Notes under the pieces: model-generated
Told to the model about the DNA's origin: nothing
The model's database searches: none
The model's input: only the letters and a program-made list of their open reading frames with translations
Position numbers and translations under genes: made by a program
Shown here: piece by piece, positions 34,553 to 46,189 of the stretch
How the letters are laid out: each line of letters begins with the position of its first letter
Position numbering within the stretch: position 1 is the stretch's first letter
Assembly: GCA_036524675.1 (NCBI GenBank)
Contig: DATDBU010000053.1
Location: 1-63,395 of the forward strand
Length of the DNA stretch: 63,395 nucleotides
Direction of reading: 5' to 3'
From: DATDAW01 sp036524675
Lineage (GTDB): Bacteria > Verrucomicrobiota > Verrucomicrobiia > Chthoniobacterales > DASVRZ01

Positions 34553-36631
<2,079 letters not shown>

Positions 36632-36736
36632 AGTTTTGCCGCGGCCAGCAACTCATCTGGCGCCAGATTCCGACGCGTCCTACTTCGTCCGGTCGAGACC
36701 GGCATAATCTGTCATATTCCGCGCAGTTTCGAAACC

Positions 36737-37108
36737 TCATTTCACAGCGCACGGCATGCGAATCGAGAACCCAAGTTCAGACTCTGCTGCCAGCCAGCGC
36801 ACCCGTTTCCGAGGTTGGAGCGCATCGACTGGCGGCGGGCCACCCACGACACTCCCGCAGATGAAAGCCTCAAGCTTGCCAATGGTACTGCTAGCGCGAC
36901 ACGGCGACTTCTCCCTGCCGCCGGTCGAACGACCCCGTGCAGCGTAGACTTTTCGTTCCACCGGCCCATCGCGTTCCATGCTTCGCAAGGTCTGGATCAG
37001 CATTTTTTGGGTGACGCCTTCGATGGCACGATGCAGCTGGGCAAACCGTTTCTCCCCTAGCGGGAAGCGATTTCTCCGGAATGCACAAATCCGAGACTCT
37101 CGAATCAA
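36737..37108 (-). pseudogene. HxlR-family transcription regulator remnant
   Basis: The middle of this frame (FAQLHRAIEGVTQKMLIQTL then RSMERDGPVERKVYA) is the winged-helix core of HxlR regulators, roughly the second half of the domain. The upstream part carrying the conserved Cys and GGKWT segment is absent. After VYA the expected PPRVEY-x-L-T-x-x-G-x-S-L tail appears only in degraded form in another frame. It is a decayed fragment in the 610-bp space between glgX and the amidase; nothing else was recognised there. Confidence 0.6.
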
Positions 37109-37243
37109 CCAACACCCTCACCCGAATCGGCGCAATCCCAAGCTTCCGGGGATTGCGCAACAACGTTTCTTATTTCCGAGTCCCGGCTCAAACACTTCAA
37201 ACGAATACGTGCCGTAGTCAAGATCGTGGCACAGCCCCGCCCT

Positions 37244-38074
37244 TTAATACGTCCGCGGGTCCGTCGCTCTGGATAGTGGCTCATTCAGCTCGGGAACGGA
37301 CGGAATATCGCCATCGCCCAAGCGAAGCTGATTCGCGATACCTTTAGCAATACCAGCAGCGATGGTGCGCCGGAAGCCCGGCTCGGAAATCAGGGCGGCA
37401 TCGCTGTGATTGCTCATGAACCCGCATTCCACGAGGATACAGGGAATCTCCGGGTTGCGCGTGAGGCGGATGCGCCGCCGGATAACGCCAACGCTGGGCA
37501 GGCCGGTAGCCGCGATAACGGCACGATGGACGCGCGTCGCCAGCCCGTGGCTATCTGTGCGCCAGAAAAAGGTCGTAACGCCACGGGCTGACGGCCCGGA
37601 AGAATCGTAGTGGACACTCACCAGGATTGCCCGGCCGTTCCTGTATCGATTCGCAAAAGCGACGCGATCATCGAGGTCCACAAAACGATCGTCCGTCCGC
37701 GTAAGCACCGCGTTAAACCCCCTCGCCCGCAGCTCTTTGCGCAAAGCGAATGCTGTGTCCAGCGTCAGTCTCTTTTCCGTGAGACCGTTTCCGCGTCCGC
37801 CAAAGTCATGACCGCCATGGCCGGCGTCGATGATCACCGTGCGAAACCCATGTGCAGCCCGGGGATTTGCCCGTCCCCCAGCGGCGAATGAAGGGGAAAA
37901 AGCGAGCGACTGCCGCTCCGATGACGCGCAAGCTGTCAGACATATCGCTATAGCCACTACGAACAGCCTGGTTACGACGTTTCCGAATCGGCACGTAGAA
38001 GCTGGTGGCAATTGGCGGGACGGCAGAGAGTCGGTAAATGGCATTGGCAAAGGCCGCGAACGTATCGCCTCCAC
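37244..38074 (-). CDS. N-acetylmuramoyl-L-alanine amidase, lipoprotein (Amidase_3)
   Basis: 276 aa. N-terminal hydrophobic segment ending in a lipobox (CLTAC, Cys at about 49), so probably a membrane-anchored lipoprotein. The zinc amidase domain shows IDAGHGGHDFG, the Glu in LTEKRLTLD, SVHYDSS in place of the usual SIHAN, and ILVECGFMSN. It cleaves the lactyl-amide bond of peptidoglycan during separation or recycling. The start could also be an internal ATG 10 codons on. Divergent from the methyltransferase gene. Confidence 0.88.
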   Translation of the reverse strand: MEAIRSRPLPMPFTDSLPSRQLPPASTCRFGNVVTRLFVVAIAICLTACASSERQSLAFSPSFAAGGRANPRAAHGFRTVIIDAGHGGHDFGGRGNGLTEKRLTLDTAFALRKELRARGFNAVLTRTDDRFVDLDDRVAFANRYRNGRAILVSVHYDSSGPSARGVTTFFWRTDSHGLATRVHRAVIAATGLPSVGVIRRRIRLTRNPEIPCILVECGFMSNHSDAALISEPGFRRTIAAGIAKGIANQLRLGDGDIPSVPELNEPLSRATDPRTY

Positions 38075-38214
38075 CCGGTGCAGTCACTTCCGGATGCGAA
38101 TGGATATAAGAATAAATTCTACGAAGATTTCTCTTGTCATCATGGCCTATCTTTTGTCAATAGATGCATGCCTTACTAATTGCTGACACAGCATCTCGGA
38201 TGTGCATCGTAGCT

Positions 38215-39054
38215 ATGAACTCCAGTGACCTAGTAATACGTTCCGAAACGTCCGTTGCGCCGAGTTCCGCCCGGGCCATCACCGAGCCGGGGCTGGCCCC
38301 TTATGGACGCGCTTACTACGAAGCTCTGGAACCAAGCAGTGGCGGTTCCCTCCGGTCCGCCGCCATCATCGTCCCGGAGCTTCTAAAGTGGATTCAACCC
38401 GGCTCAGTTATCGATGTGGGTTGCGGGGTTGGCAGTTGGCTGGCGGCGTTTCAAGAAGCAGGGATTGATGATGTCGTGGGCGTCGATTTGGACAATGTCG
38501 ATCGCGATCTCCTGTTAATTCCCACGCACCGGTTTAGACCCTTCGATTTGCGCCAGCCGTTAAACCTAGAACGCGAATTCGATCTCGCGCTTTGCCTTGA
38601 GGTCGTGGGGCATTTGTCGGATTCGCTCGCCGGGCAGACGGTCAAATCCCTGGTCGCGCTGAGTCCGGTCATCCTGTTTTCCGCCCCGATTCCGCTGCAG
38701 GGTGGTCCGAATCAAATTAACGAGCAGTGGCCGGACTATTGGGAGGACCATTTCCGCCGGCACGGCTATGTGGTGATCGATTGCCTCCGCGCTGCGATCT
38801 GGAATAACATCGACGTGAAGTGGTGGTTTGCCCAGAATCTATTGCTCTACGTGCGCGAGACAGAGCTGGCGAAATGTCCCCGCCTTCAAGAGGCTCGAGC
38901 GCAGACAGTCACGGAACAACTTGCGCTGGTGCATCCGCGGCTCCACCTCGAGCGCGCCAGTCTCGATCACCTTTCGCTCAAAAAAGTTCTGAGCGCCTTG
39001 CCGAGACTGCTCGCAAACGCCATTGGTCGAAGGCTCAACTTGCGGTTGAGATAA
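38215..39054 (+). CDS. Class I SAM-dependent methyltransferase
   Basis: 279 aa from ATG 38215 (MNSSDLVIR); a longer frame starts at 38164. Motif I VIDVGCGVGSWLAAF at about 70-84, an acidic end of strand 2 (VVGVDLDNV), and motif II-like FDLALCLEVVGHL. The C-terminal part is helical. Substrate unknown; such enzymes are common in polysaccharide clusters, and a glycosyltransferase remnant follows directly. Confidence 0.8.
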   Translation: MNSSDLVIRSETSVAPSSARAITEPGLAPYGRAYYEALEPSSGGSLRSAAIIVPELLKWIQPGSVIDVGCGVGSWLAAFQEAGIDDVVGVDLDNVDRDLLLIPTHRFRPFDLRQPLNLEREFDLALCLEVVGHLSDSLAGQTVKSLVALSPVILFSAPIPLQGGPNQINEQWPDYWEDHFRRHGYVVIDCLRAAIWNNIDVKWWFAQNLLLYVRETELAKCPRLQEARAQTVTEQLALVHPRLHLERASLDHLSLKKVLSALPRLLANAIGRRLNLRLR

Positions 39055-39058
39055 CTGC

Positions 39059-39418
39059 ATCCGGCGATCGAGGGGTACCGGTCGTGATCCCCAGGTCAAG
39101 GTCCTCGTGCGCGACGATATACCTGCGATGCAAGCCCACTTTGCCAGCGAGCCATGCGTCACCTGAGTGCGGCATTCGCAGGACCTCGGCATGGTTGGCA
39201 ATTGGATGACTGGAATCGAACGCGTCAAAACCGGCTTTTTTCCCTTTTGAACAACGACGAGCTGCTGGCGCCGGATTGCATCGGGCGTCTACTCGCTCCG
39301 CTGACGGAAGACCCGAAACTGATCCTGTCTTCTGCGAACCACTCTGGCGGAAGCCCGTCCCAGGATTCGTTCGCGGTCTTGTTTTTTCAGCGATTCCGCG
39401 GAAGGTTGTCGGCCCATC
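39059..39418 (+). pseudogene. Family 2 glycosyltransferase remnant with internal stop
   Basis: One frame reads VKVLVRDD, then about 15 residues, a TGA stop at 39164-39166, then VRHSQDLGMVGNW, a GFFSLLNNDELL segment (GT2 DxD-like region) and RLLAPLTEDPKL. These are the successive motifs of a GT2 catalytic domain. The N-terminal beta strand and the C-terminal half are missing, and the remnant runs into the start of the ccsA-like gene. It is a broken gene, probably once linked to the upstream methyltransferase. Confidence 0.7.
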
Positions 39419-40207
39419 ATGGATCGCCTTTGGCTGGTTCTATCCACGTTTTGCTATTTGTTGAGCTTCGGTTACACGCTTTTTGCGATCCGGTCGGGGC
39501 GATTCCTGCCGTCACGGTTCAATTTTATCTGCGTGACAACGGGATTCGTTTTTCAGACCGTCTTTTTGCACTTGCGCGGACAAGCCATCGGACGGTGTCC
39601 ACTCACAAACTTATTTGAAGTATTTATTTTCGTAAGTTGGTCAATGGCACTGATTTATATGATAGTTGGGACAGCCTATCGACTCAGTTTGATGGGCGCA
39701 TTCACTTCGCCGGTGGTGGTTTTTATCCAGACGACAGCATTGCTCCTTCCGGTAGATCAACCGCAAGTAACGCCGAGCCCTACAAATGCATGGTTGGAGC
39801 TGCATGCATCGTTTTCGATTGTGGCCTACGGGGCCTTCTTACTGGCCGGTGTGGCAGGGGCTATGTATTTGATGATGGACCGCCAGCTCAAGCAGCGTAA
39901 AATCGGCTCGTCGTTTTATCGTTTGCCGCCGGTGAATCAGCTGGCCATCGCGAATAAACGGCTCGTCTTGTTGGGTTTTATCCTTTTAACGCTGGGGGTG
40001 ACAGCGGGATTTTTCGTCGGACGTCCGCTGAATATGATTCATGTGGGTTGGTCGCTGCTCGTATGGGTGATTTACGGCGTCGTTCTCTTCGGTCGAAAAT
40101 GGCACGCGATTGCACCGCGCTGGATGGCGACGGCGTCGGTGGTGGCGTTCAGCATTGTGCTGGTTACACTCTGGGGCGTGACAATTATTTCGGAGGGTCC
40201 GCGATGA
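39419..40207 (+). CDS. Cytochrome c biogenesis protein CcsA/HemX family
   Basis: 262 aa with eight predicted membrane helices (for example STFCYLLSFGYTLFAI and GFILLTLGVTAGFFVG). HASFSIVAYGAFLLAGVAGAMYLMMDRQLK is the conserved block with the haem-related His. Overlaps the hemA start by 4 nt. As in many bacteria, the HemX-type member may control HemA level rather than cytochrome assembly; the sequence does not decide this. Confidence 0.88.
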   Translation: MDRLWLVLSTFCYLLSFGYTLFAIRSGRFLPSRFNFICVTTGFVFQTVFLHLRGQAIGRCPLTNLFEVFIFVSWSMALIYMIVGTAYRLSLMGAFTSPVVVFIQTTALLLPVDQPQVTPSPTNAWLELHASFSIVAYGAFLLAGVAGAMYLMMDRQLKQRKIGSSFYRLPPVNQLAIANKRLVLLGFILLTLGVTAGFFVGRPLNMIHVGWSLLVWVIYGVVLFGRKWHAIAPRWMATASVVAFSIVLVTLWGVTIISEGPR

Positions 40208-41277
40208 ATCTTGTCTGTGTGGGGTTGAGCCACCAAACGGCCGGTATCGATGATCGCGAACGATTCGCGGTTCAGCCTTCTCATTTGCCCGAGGCCGTGC
40301 GGCGGGCGGCCGCTGTAGCCGGGGTGCGGGAGGCCGTTTTGCTTTCGACCTGCAATCGCGTGGAATGGTATCTGGCAACGGAATCGGCATCGGGGAAATT
40401 TGATGCCCTGCCCGTGCTGCGCGCGCAAACGGGCGTAGAGGCCGAAGATTTCGAAAATGTTTTTCAGCTCGATCTCCGGGAAAGCGTAACCCATTTATTT
40501 CGTGTCGTTTGTGGATTGGAATCCATGGTTCTCGGTGAAACGGAAATCCTTGGCCAGGTGAAAAAGGCTTATGCGGTCGCAGCTGGCGAAGGGACTACTT
40601 CGCTGCTAATGAACAAGCTGTTTCAGCGCGCTTTTTCGGTCGCAAAACACGTTCGAACTCACACGGCGATTACGCGGGGCAGCGTGTCGGTAGGCTCCGT
40701 CGCAGTCGATCTCGCAGAGCGAATCTTTGGACGGCTGGACCATTGCAAAGTGATGATTCTCGGCGCGGGCGACACGAGCGAACGGACGGCACGGGCGCTG
40801 GCGTCGCGAGGCGTAAAATCGGTCGTCGTTTCCAATCGCAGCCACGATCGCGCTTTGGCTTTGGCGGAGTCCATTGGAGGCCGGGCGATTCATTTCGACG
40901 AATGGGAGAACGAATTTTCGAAGCTGGATATCCTGATCAGCTCAACGGCGGCACCGCATTTTGTGCTTACGCGAGCGAAGCTCGGACCGCTGATGCGGCG
41001 GCGTCCGGAGAGGCCACTGTTTTTGATCGATCTAGCGGTGCCGCGTGATATTGAGCCCGCCACCAACGATGTGGACGGGGTGTATCTTTACGACATCGAC
41101 TCATTGGAAGCCATTGCGCGTGAATCGCTTGCGGAACGGAAACGCGAGATCGTCCACTGCGAACAGCTGATCGACAAACACGTCAACGACTTCATTCATT
41201 GGCTCCAGAACCGAAAGCGTTTTATCGAGGTGCCGCCGGTCAATATGAATAACGCGGGGAGCGTCCCAGCCTCGTGA
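40204..41277 (+). CDS. hemA: Glutamyl-tRNA reductase
   Basis: 357 aa from ATG 40204 (MNLVCVGLSHQTA). The catalytic Cys is in LLSTCNRVEWY, and VCGLESMVLGETEILGQVKKAY and the NADPH site VMILGAGDTSERTARAL follow. It makes glutamate-1-semialdehyde, the committed step of tetrapyrrole synthesis. Shorter than E. coli (418) because the C-terminal dimerisation domain is reduced. Coupled by 4-nt overlaps to the ccsA-like gene and hemC. Confidence 0.95.
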   Translation: MNLVCVGLSHQTAGIDDRERFAVQPSHLPEAVRRAAAVAGVREAVLLSTCNRVEWYLATESASGKFDALPVLRAQTGVEAEDFENVFQLDLRESVTHLFRVVCGLESMVLGETEILGQVKKAYAVAAGEGTTSLLMNKLFQRAFSVAKHVRTHTAITRGSVSVGSVAVDLAERIFGRLDHCKVMILGAGDTSERTARALASRGVKSVVVSNRSHDRALALAESIGGRAIHFDEWENEFSKLDILISSTAAPHFVLTRAKLGPLMRRRPERPLFLIDLAVPRDIEPATNDVDGVYLYDIDSLEAIARESLAERKREIVHCEQLIDKHVNDFIHWLQNRKRFIEVPPVNMNNAGSVPAS

Positions 41278-42176
41278 ACGAGCACCCGGAAATCATTTTG
41301 GGAACGCGCGGAAGCGCCCTTGCGGTCGCCCAAACGCGTCTAGTCGAAGAGGCACTGCGCGCCGCATGGCCGAAGCGCCAAATCCGTGTCGAAATCATTC
41401 AGACCACTGGCGATAAACGGCTCGATCTGAGTCTCACACAAGCCGCTGGAACCCTCGATAAGGGTCTGTTTACCAAAGAGTTGGAAGAGGCACTGCTCGA
41501 TCGACGGATCGACGTGGCGGTGCACAGTCTCAAAGACCTACCAACGACATTGCCTCCAGGTCTGGAATTGACGGCTGTGCTCGAGCGGGCGAATCCGGCG
41601 GACGTTTTGATTTCAAAAACGGAAGCGGGCTTCTACGAGTTGCCGGAGGGCGCGACTGTGGCGACGAGCAGTTTGCGGCGCCAACTGCAGCTTCTCTGGA
41701 AGCGTCCGGACCTCAAAGTTGCGAATATTCGTGGCAACGTCACGACCCGCCTTCGAAAACTTGCCGCGGCCCCCGACTGGAACGGGATTGTCCTCGCAGC
41801 AGCGGGGTTGAAACGGCTTGGCCTGGATTGGGAAAACGGATGGTTTGAGAGTGAGGGCGCGACATTTTTCTGCCAATCGCTGACGCCGGAAATCACACTG
41901 CCTGCGGTTGGCCAGGGAGCGATCGGACTCGAGACACGCGCCGGCGACAGGGAGACCGCTGTAATCCGTCATGAACCCACCTGGCTCGCAGTAACCGCCG
42001 AACGTCGGCTTCTGCAACTCCTTGGCGGTGGTTGCCAGACCCCGCTCGGGGTCCTGGCCACATGGCAAAACGGCCAGCTAAACATGCGTGCCGTCCTTTT
42101 CCGGGGAGGCACGGCTTTTTCCGCTGAAGGCAGCACACCGCACGAAGTTGCTCTACAATTGTTGCGCGAATCATGA
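41274..42176 (+). CDS. hemC: Porphobilinogen deaminase
   Basis: 300 aa, GTG start overlapping the hemA stop. GTRGSALAVAQT, QTTGDK, LFTKELEEALLDRRIDVAVHSLKDLP, ATSSLRRQLQLL, NIRGNVTTRLRKL and the dipyrromethane cofactor Cys in GGGCQTPLG. It polymerises four porphobilinogens to hydroxymethylbilane. Followed by a small Cys-rich ORF with a 4-nt overlap. Confidence 0.96.
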   Translation: MNEHPEIILGTRGSALAVAQTRLVEEALRAAWPKRQIRVEIIQTTGDKRLDLSLTQAAGTLDKGLFTKELEEALLDRRIDVAVHSLKDLPTTLPPGLELTAVLERANPADVLISKTEAGFYELPEGATVATSSLRRQLQLLWKRPDLKVANIRGNVTTRLRKLAAAPDWNGIVLAAAGLKRLGLDWENGWFESEGATFFCQSLTPEITLPAVGQGAIGLETRAGDRETAVIRHEPTWLAVTAERRLLQLLGGGCQTPLGVLATWQNGQLNMRAVLFRGGTAFSAEGSTPHEVALQLLRES

Positions 42177-42307
42177 GTCCCGAAATCCAGACCGTTGCCG
42201 TTTTTGTCATTTTGGGAGCCAGCTTGCTATTCATCGCTCGCCGTTTGCTGCGCGCACGCAAGAAATCCGGCTGCGGCGGTGCCTGTGGCTGCAGCAAAGC
42301 CCGTTAG
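42173..42307 (+). CDS. Small Cys-rich membrane protein (FeoB-associated type)
   Basis: 44 aa, found by eye. One membrane helix (residues 6-22, QTVAVFVILGASLLFIA), a basic stretch (RRLLRARKK) and a C-terminal C-x2-xx-C-x-C cluster (CGGACGC). This is the layout of FeoB-associated Cys-rich proteins, which bind metal. The ATG overlaps the hemC stop (ATGA), so it is translated as part of the haem operon; delivery of iron to haem synthesis is an attractive but unproven role. Confidence 0.75.
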   Translation: MSPEIQTVAVFVILGASLLFIARRLLRARKKSGCGGACGCSKAR

Positions 42308-42458
42308 CAGGTATTTTTCTCGAGGTAGCCAGTGTCGTGTTCTGCTGCTCCGTGAAGGTCGTGGGTCGCTTTCCGCCTTCTATCCTTCTCTTGTTGCCCA
42401 TCGGTGTGGAACCAGCTAAGTAACGCCTTCTTTTTCCAGTCTTTCCTCACACCACACG

Positions 42459-43346
42459 ATGCCGCCCAGTAAAAAAACGGTCTTCCTTCTTCGAGTTTTA
42501 AGCACGGCAGCACTGTGGACTCTTACGTTGGCGACTATTTTGAAAGGTTGGGAAACGGGCTTTTTCCTGTTGATCAGCGTGATTGGAATGACTGCGCTGT
42601 GGGAATATTTCGATATGCTGGAGCAATCCGGGCGACACACATTCCGGATCTTTGGAATGGTATGCGGCCTGGTACTGTTCACGGGCTGTTTTTATTTCAG
42701 CCGCAAGGATGGCCCGACGCGCTCTTATGATTTCGAAATCCTTGTGCTTCTGGCGTTTATGCTTGGCGTGTTTGCCCGGCAGATGTTCGAAAAAACGCGG
42801 GATCCGGCCCCGCTGGACACGATGGCCTTCACGATTTTCGGGCTGCTTTATGTGGCTTGGCTGTTCAGCTTTGTAACCAAGATCGTTTATATCGTCCCGC
42901 GGAATTTCGACGGATCAGCAACCGGACAATTTTACGTGCTTTATCTGATTGCTGTGACCAAATTCAGCGACATGGGCGCCTACCTCATCGGGAGTCTGTT
43001 CGGAAAACATCCGCTCGTTCCGCACATCAGCCCTGCCAAGACGTGGGAAGGATTTTTGGGAGCCCTGGGCTTTTCGCTCCTGGCAAGCTTCGGGCTTTGG
43101 TGGTTGCTGCCAGGTCAACTGAGTGCCTTGAATACCACTCACTGTTGGGTGCTGGGTTTGGCGCTCGGCTTTGCCGCTATTGTCGGTGACCTTGCCGAAT
43201 CTCTCCTCAAGCGCAGCACCGGCGTCAAAGACTCCGGCAAATTTCTACCCGGCATCGGCGGCGCGCTTGATCTTGTGGACAGTCTCCTTTTCACCGCGCC
43301 GCTGTTGTACTTTTACCTGCGTTTCATTGTCCTCCCCAACTCATGA
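42459..43346 (+). CDS. cdsA: Phosphatidate cytidylyltransferase
   Basis: 295 aa with about eight membrane helices. The C-terminal signature lies in VGDLAESLLKRSTGVKDSGKFLPGIGGALDLVDSLLF (conserved S-x-x-K-R-x4-K-D-x5-P-G-H/I-G-G-x-x-D-R/L-x-D), with Ile and Leu at two usually polar positions. It makes CDP-diacylglycerol for phospholipids. It overlaps dxr by 4 nt; uppS, often upstream, is not here. Confidence 0.93.
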   Translation: MPPSKKTVFLLRVLSTAALWTLTLATILKGWETGFFLLISVIGMTALWEYFDMLEQSGRHTFRIFGMVCGLVLFTGCFYFSRKDGPTRSYDFEILVLLAFMLGVFARQMFEKTRDPAPLDTMAFTIFGLLYVAWLFSFVTKIVYIVPRNFDGSATGQFYVLYLIAVTKFSDMGAYLIGSLFGKHPLVPHISPAKTWEGFLGALGFSLLASFGLWWLLPGQLSALNTTHCWVLGLALGFAAIVGDLAESLLKRSTGVKDSGKFLPGIGGALDLVDSLLFTAPLLYFYLRFIVLPNS

Positions 43347-44482
43347 AAAAACGTCGTGTCGTTGTCCTCGGAGCCACGGGTTCCATCGGCGAAAGCGCGC
43401 AGCGCGTCGCCGCAGATATTCCGGATCGCATGGAAATCGTGGCGATGTCGGCGAACCAGAATGCCGCGGCCCTCTCGTCGGCGGCAAAAACGATCCTGCC
43501 ACAAGCCGTTTGTTTAGTGGATGTTACTCAGCGAGAGGCATTGGACTTGCCACCGAGGACGCACACTTGCTTCGGCGAAGAAGGTCTGCTCGAATTGGCT
43601 ACTTTGCCGGAAGCCGATCTGGTTTTGATCGCGATCGTCGGCACCGCTGGGCTAGCCCCCGCGCTGGCCGCCATCGAAGCTGGGAAAGACATTGCCGTCG
43701 CGAGCAAGGAAATCCTCGTCATGGCAGGCGAAATCGTCATGCGCCGGGCAAAGGAAAAAGGAGTTCGCGTTTTGCCGATCGACAGCGAGCACAATGCGAT
43801 TTTTCAGTGCCTCGAAGGACGCGACATTTCTACGGTCCGACGCCTGATCCTCACGGCATCGGGCGGGCCTTTTCGCAAAACTCCGGCAGCTGACCTCGCC
43901 AATGTGACGCTCGAACAGGCACTCAAGCATCCAACTTGGAACATGGGGCGCAAAATCACCATTGATTGCGCCACTTTATTCAACAAAGGGCTCGAAATGC
44001 TCGAGGCGCACTGGCTCTTCGGCGTGCCGATGTCGCAGATCGAAGCAATTGTCCATCCGCAGAGCATTGTTCATTCAATGGTCGAATTCGTGGACGGCTC
44101 AGTGCTCGCGCAATTGAGTCACTCAGACATGTGTTTTCCCATTCAATATGCCGTGACGTGGCCGGATCGAATTACCAACAATTTGCGTCCGCTGGATTTT
44201 GCTGAGCTCAGTCAACTCACGTTCGAGGCACCGCGAACTGCGGATTTCCCTGCGCTGGATCTTGCGCGACAAGCGGGCGACGGGGGTGGGACGCTGCCCG
44301 CCGTTTTCAACGCGGCCAACGAAATTGCTGTCGAACGTTTTCTTGGCAGGGCGGTCTCATTTCCCGACATCTGGCGAATCGTCGCCGCGACCATGCACCG
44401 ACACGAGCCCGTTGAACATCCAACTCTCGAAGCTATACTAGCCGCTGATGCCTGGGCGCGCCATGTCGCCCGTGAACTCTGA
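43343..44482 (+). CDS. dxr: 1-deoxy-D-xylulose 5-phosphate reductoisomerase
   Basis: 379 aa. NADPH site GATGSIGESAQRV, ASKEILVMAGE, IDSEHNAIFQCLEG (metal and substrate), TASGGPFRK, HPTWNMGRKITIDCATLFNKGLE. Second step of the MEP isoprenoid pathway; ispG lies two genes downstream, so two MEP enzymes share this unit. Followed by rseP after 8 bp. Confidence 0.97.
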   Translation: MKKRRVVVLGATGSIGESAQRVAADIPDRMEIVAMSANQNAAALSSAAKTILPQAVCLVDVTQREALDLPPRTHTCFGEEGLLELATLPEADLVLIAIVGTAGLAPALAAIEAGKDIAVASKEILVMAGEIVMRRAKEKGVRVLPIDSEHNAIFQCLEGRDISTVRRLILTASGGPFRKTPAADLANVTLEQALKHPTWNMGRKITIDCATLFNKGLEMLEAHWLFGVPMSQIEAIVHPQSIVHSMVEFVDGSVLAQLSHSDMCFPIQYAVTWPDRITNNLRPLDFAELSQLTFEAPRTADFPALDLARQAGDGGGTLPAVFNAANEIAVERFLGRAVSFPDIWRIVAATMHRHEPVEHPTLEAILAADAWARHVAREL

Positions 44483-44490
44483 CATTCTGC

Positions 44491-46128
44491 ATGCCATTCC
44501 TCCGTTTTATCTTTGTCTGTCTCGAAGTCGTTCTGCTGTTCAATCTGATGATCCTCGTCCACGAGCTCGGGCATTTTCTCGCTGCCCGGTGGCGCGGATT
44601 GGTCGTCGAAAAATTCGGCATCTGGTTCGGTAAACCAATCTGGAAAAAAACCATCCGTGGCGTCGAATACAGCCTCGGCTCGATACCGGCCGGTGGTTTT
44701 GTCGCACTCCCGCAAATGGCGCCGATGGAAGTGATGGAAGGCCGCACGGAGACACCGAGGGAAATGCTCCCTCCGATTTCCGCGTTGGATAAAATCATTG
44801 TCGCTGTTGCCGGACCGCTCTTTTCAGTGCTGTTGGCGATTGTCTTCGCCTTTGTCGTTTGGGGGGTCGGGCGTCCTGTTAACGAAGCGGAAAAAACCAC
44901 GCGAATTGGGTTCGTCGAACCCGGTAGTCCCGCGGACAAAGCCGGACTTCGTCCAGGCGATAAGATCCTCAGCGTGAACGGAAAACCAGTGGAACGCTTT
45001 GGAGGAATGGACAAGAGTGTTTCATGGAACGTCATCAGTAGTGAAGGCGACACGATCCCGTTCGTTGTCGAGCGCGACGGGAAGGAGCTGACGCTCACGT
45101 CGAAATTCGAGAGGGAAAAGAAAGAATTTTGGGAGCGCAAAGGGTTCCGGCAAGTGGGTGTTTCGCCCGCTCAAACGCCGTTGATTGGAAAGATTATTGA
45201 TGGGTCGTCTGCTGCAAAAGCTGGATTCAAGCCCAACGACTTCATCACCGCCGTTGATGGTCAGAAAATTTATAGTCCTGAGGGAATCGATCTTTATCTG
45301 GAGCAGAATCCCAAAACAACTGTCCGGCTGACCGTTCAGCGCGGCAACGAAACGCGTCAACTCCCTCTTACCGTCGACGGCTTGCATGTCGCAGGTGTCG
45401 TCAGCAATGGGCCCGCCGAGGTCGCCGGGATACGCCCGGGCGACGTCATTACTGCTCTGAACGGCAAACCCGCCGTCAGCCGTTCAAGCCTGTCCAAATC
45501 CGTCCGCAACGCGCCCGGACAGGTCATCACCTTCACGATCCGACGCGGCACTGAAACACGCGATGTGAGACTCATGCCCACGCGTCCAGACAGCCCGAAA
45601 TCATTTACCGATCCCGTCGTCGGCGTTCAATGGCAACCGGACGCCTTGGGTGGCATCACGTGGGATCTTAGCGGGCGCTTGCAGGTCGCCCATCCGACTC
45701 CCTGGGAGCAAATCAAGGCCGCGAGCTCGACACTATTCAACACGCTCGGCGCCGTCCTCTCGCCAAAATCCGACGTCGGTCTTCAACATCTTTCCGGTCC
45801 GGCAGGCATCGGCCGCATCTACTACATCCTGCTGCAGAACGAATACGGGTGGCAGGCGGCGCTGTGGTTCAGCGTGGTTCTCAATATCAATCTGGCCATC
45901 ATGAATATGCTGCCGATTCCAGTCCTCGACGGCGGCCACATCACGCTGGCACTCGTTGAGGCAGCGCGGAAACGCCCGGTCAACGTTCGAATCCTGGAGA
46001 GAATTCAGAGCGCATGCGCCTTCCTGATTATCGGTTTCATGCTCTACGTCACGTTTTTTGACGCACAAGACTTCTTCGGCCGGAGAACAATTAAATTCGA
46101 TCGGCCCGTCCCGGCAGTGACGCAGTGA
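44491..46128 (+). CDS. rseP: Site-2 zinc metalloprotease RseP
   Basis: 545 aa. HELGH at 24-28 in the first membrane helix and the C-terminal NMLPIPVLDGGH motif supply the zinc ligands. Between them lie what look like three PDZ modules (GSPADKAGLRPGDKILSVNG, SSAAKAGFKPNDFITAVDG, PAEVAGIRPGDVITALNG), one more than in E. coli. It cleaves transmembrane anti-sigma factors. The cdsA-dxr-rseP order is widespread. Confidence 0.95.
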   Translation: MPFLRFIFVCLEVVLLFNLMILVHELGHFLAARWRGLVVEKFGIWFGKPIWKKTIRGVEYSLGSIPAGGFVALPQMAPMEVMEGRTETPREMLPPISALDKIIVAVAGPLFSVLLAIVFAFVVWGVGRPVNEAEKTTRIGFVEPGSPADKAGLRPGDKILSVNGKPVERFGGMDKSVSWNVISSEGDTIPFVVERDGKELTLTSKFEREKKEFWERKGFRQVGVSPAQTPLIGKIIDGSSAAKAGFKPNDFITAVDGQKIYSPEGIDLYLEQNPKTTVRLTVQRGNETRQLPLTVDGLHVAGVVSNGPAEVAGIRPGDVITALNGKPAVSRSSLSKSVRNAPGQVITFTIRRGTETRDVRLMPTRPDSPKSFTDPVVGVQWQPDALGGITWDLSGRLQVAHPTPWEQIKAASSTLFNTLGAVLSPKSDVGLQHLSGPAGIGRIYYILLQNEYGWQAALWFSVVLNINLAIMNMLPIPVLDGGHITLALVEAARKRPVNVRILERIQSACAFLIIGFMLYVTFFDAQDFFGRRTIKFDRPVPAVTQ

Positions 46129-46189
46129 TTGAAAAAAGCAAGCGGCAGCGACATTCTTGTCCTTGTTTTCCCGGAAAATCCCTGCCCCT

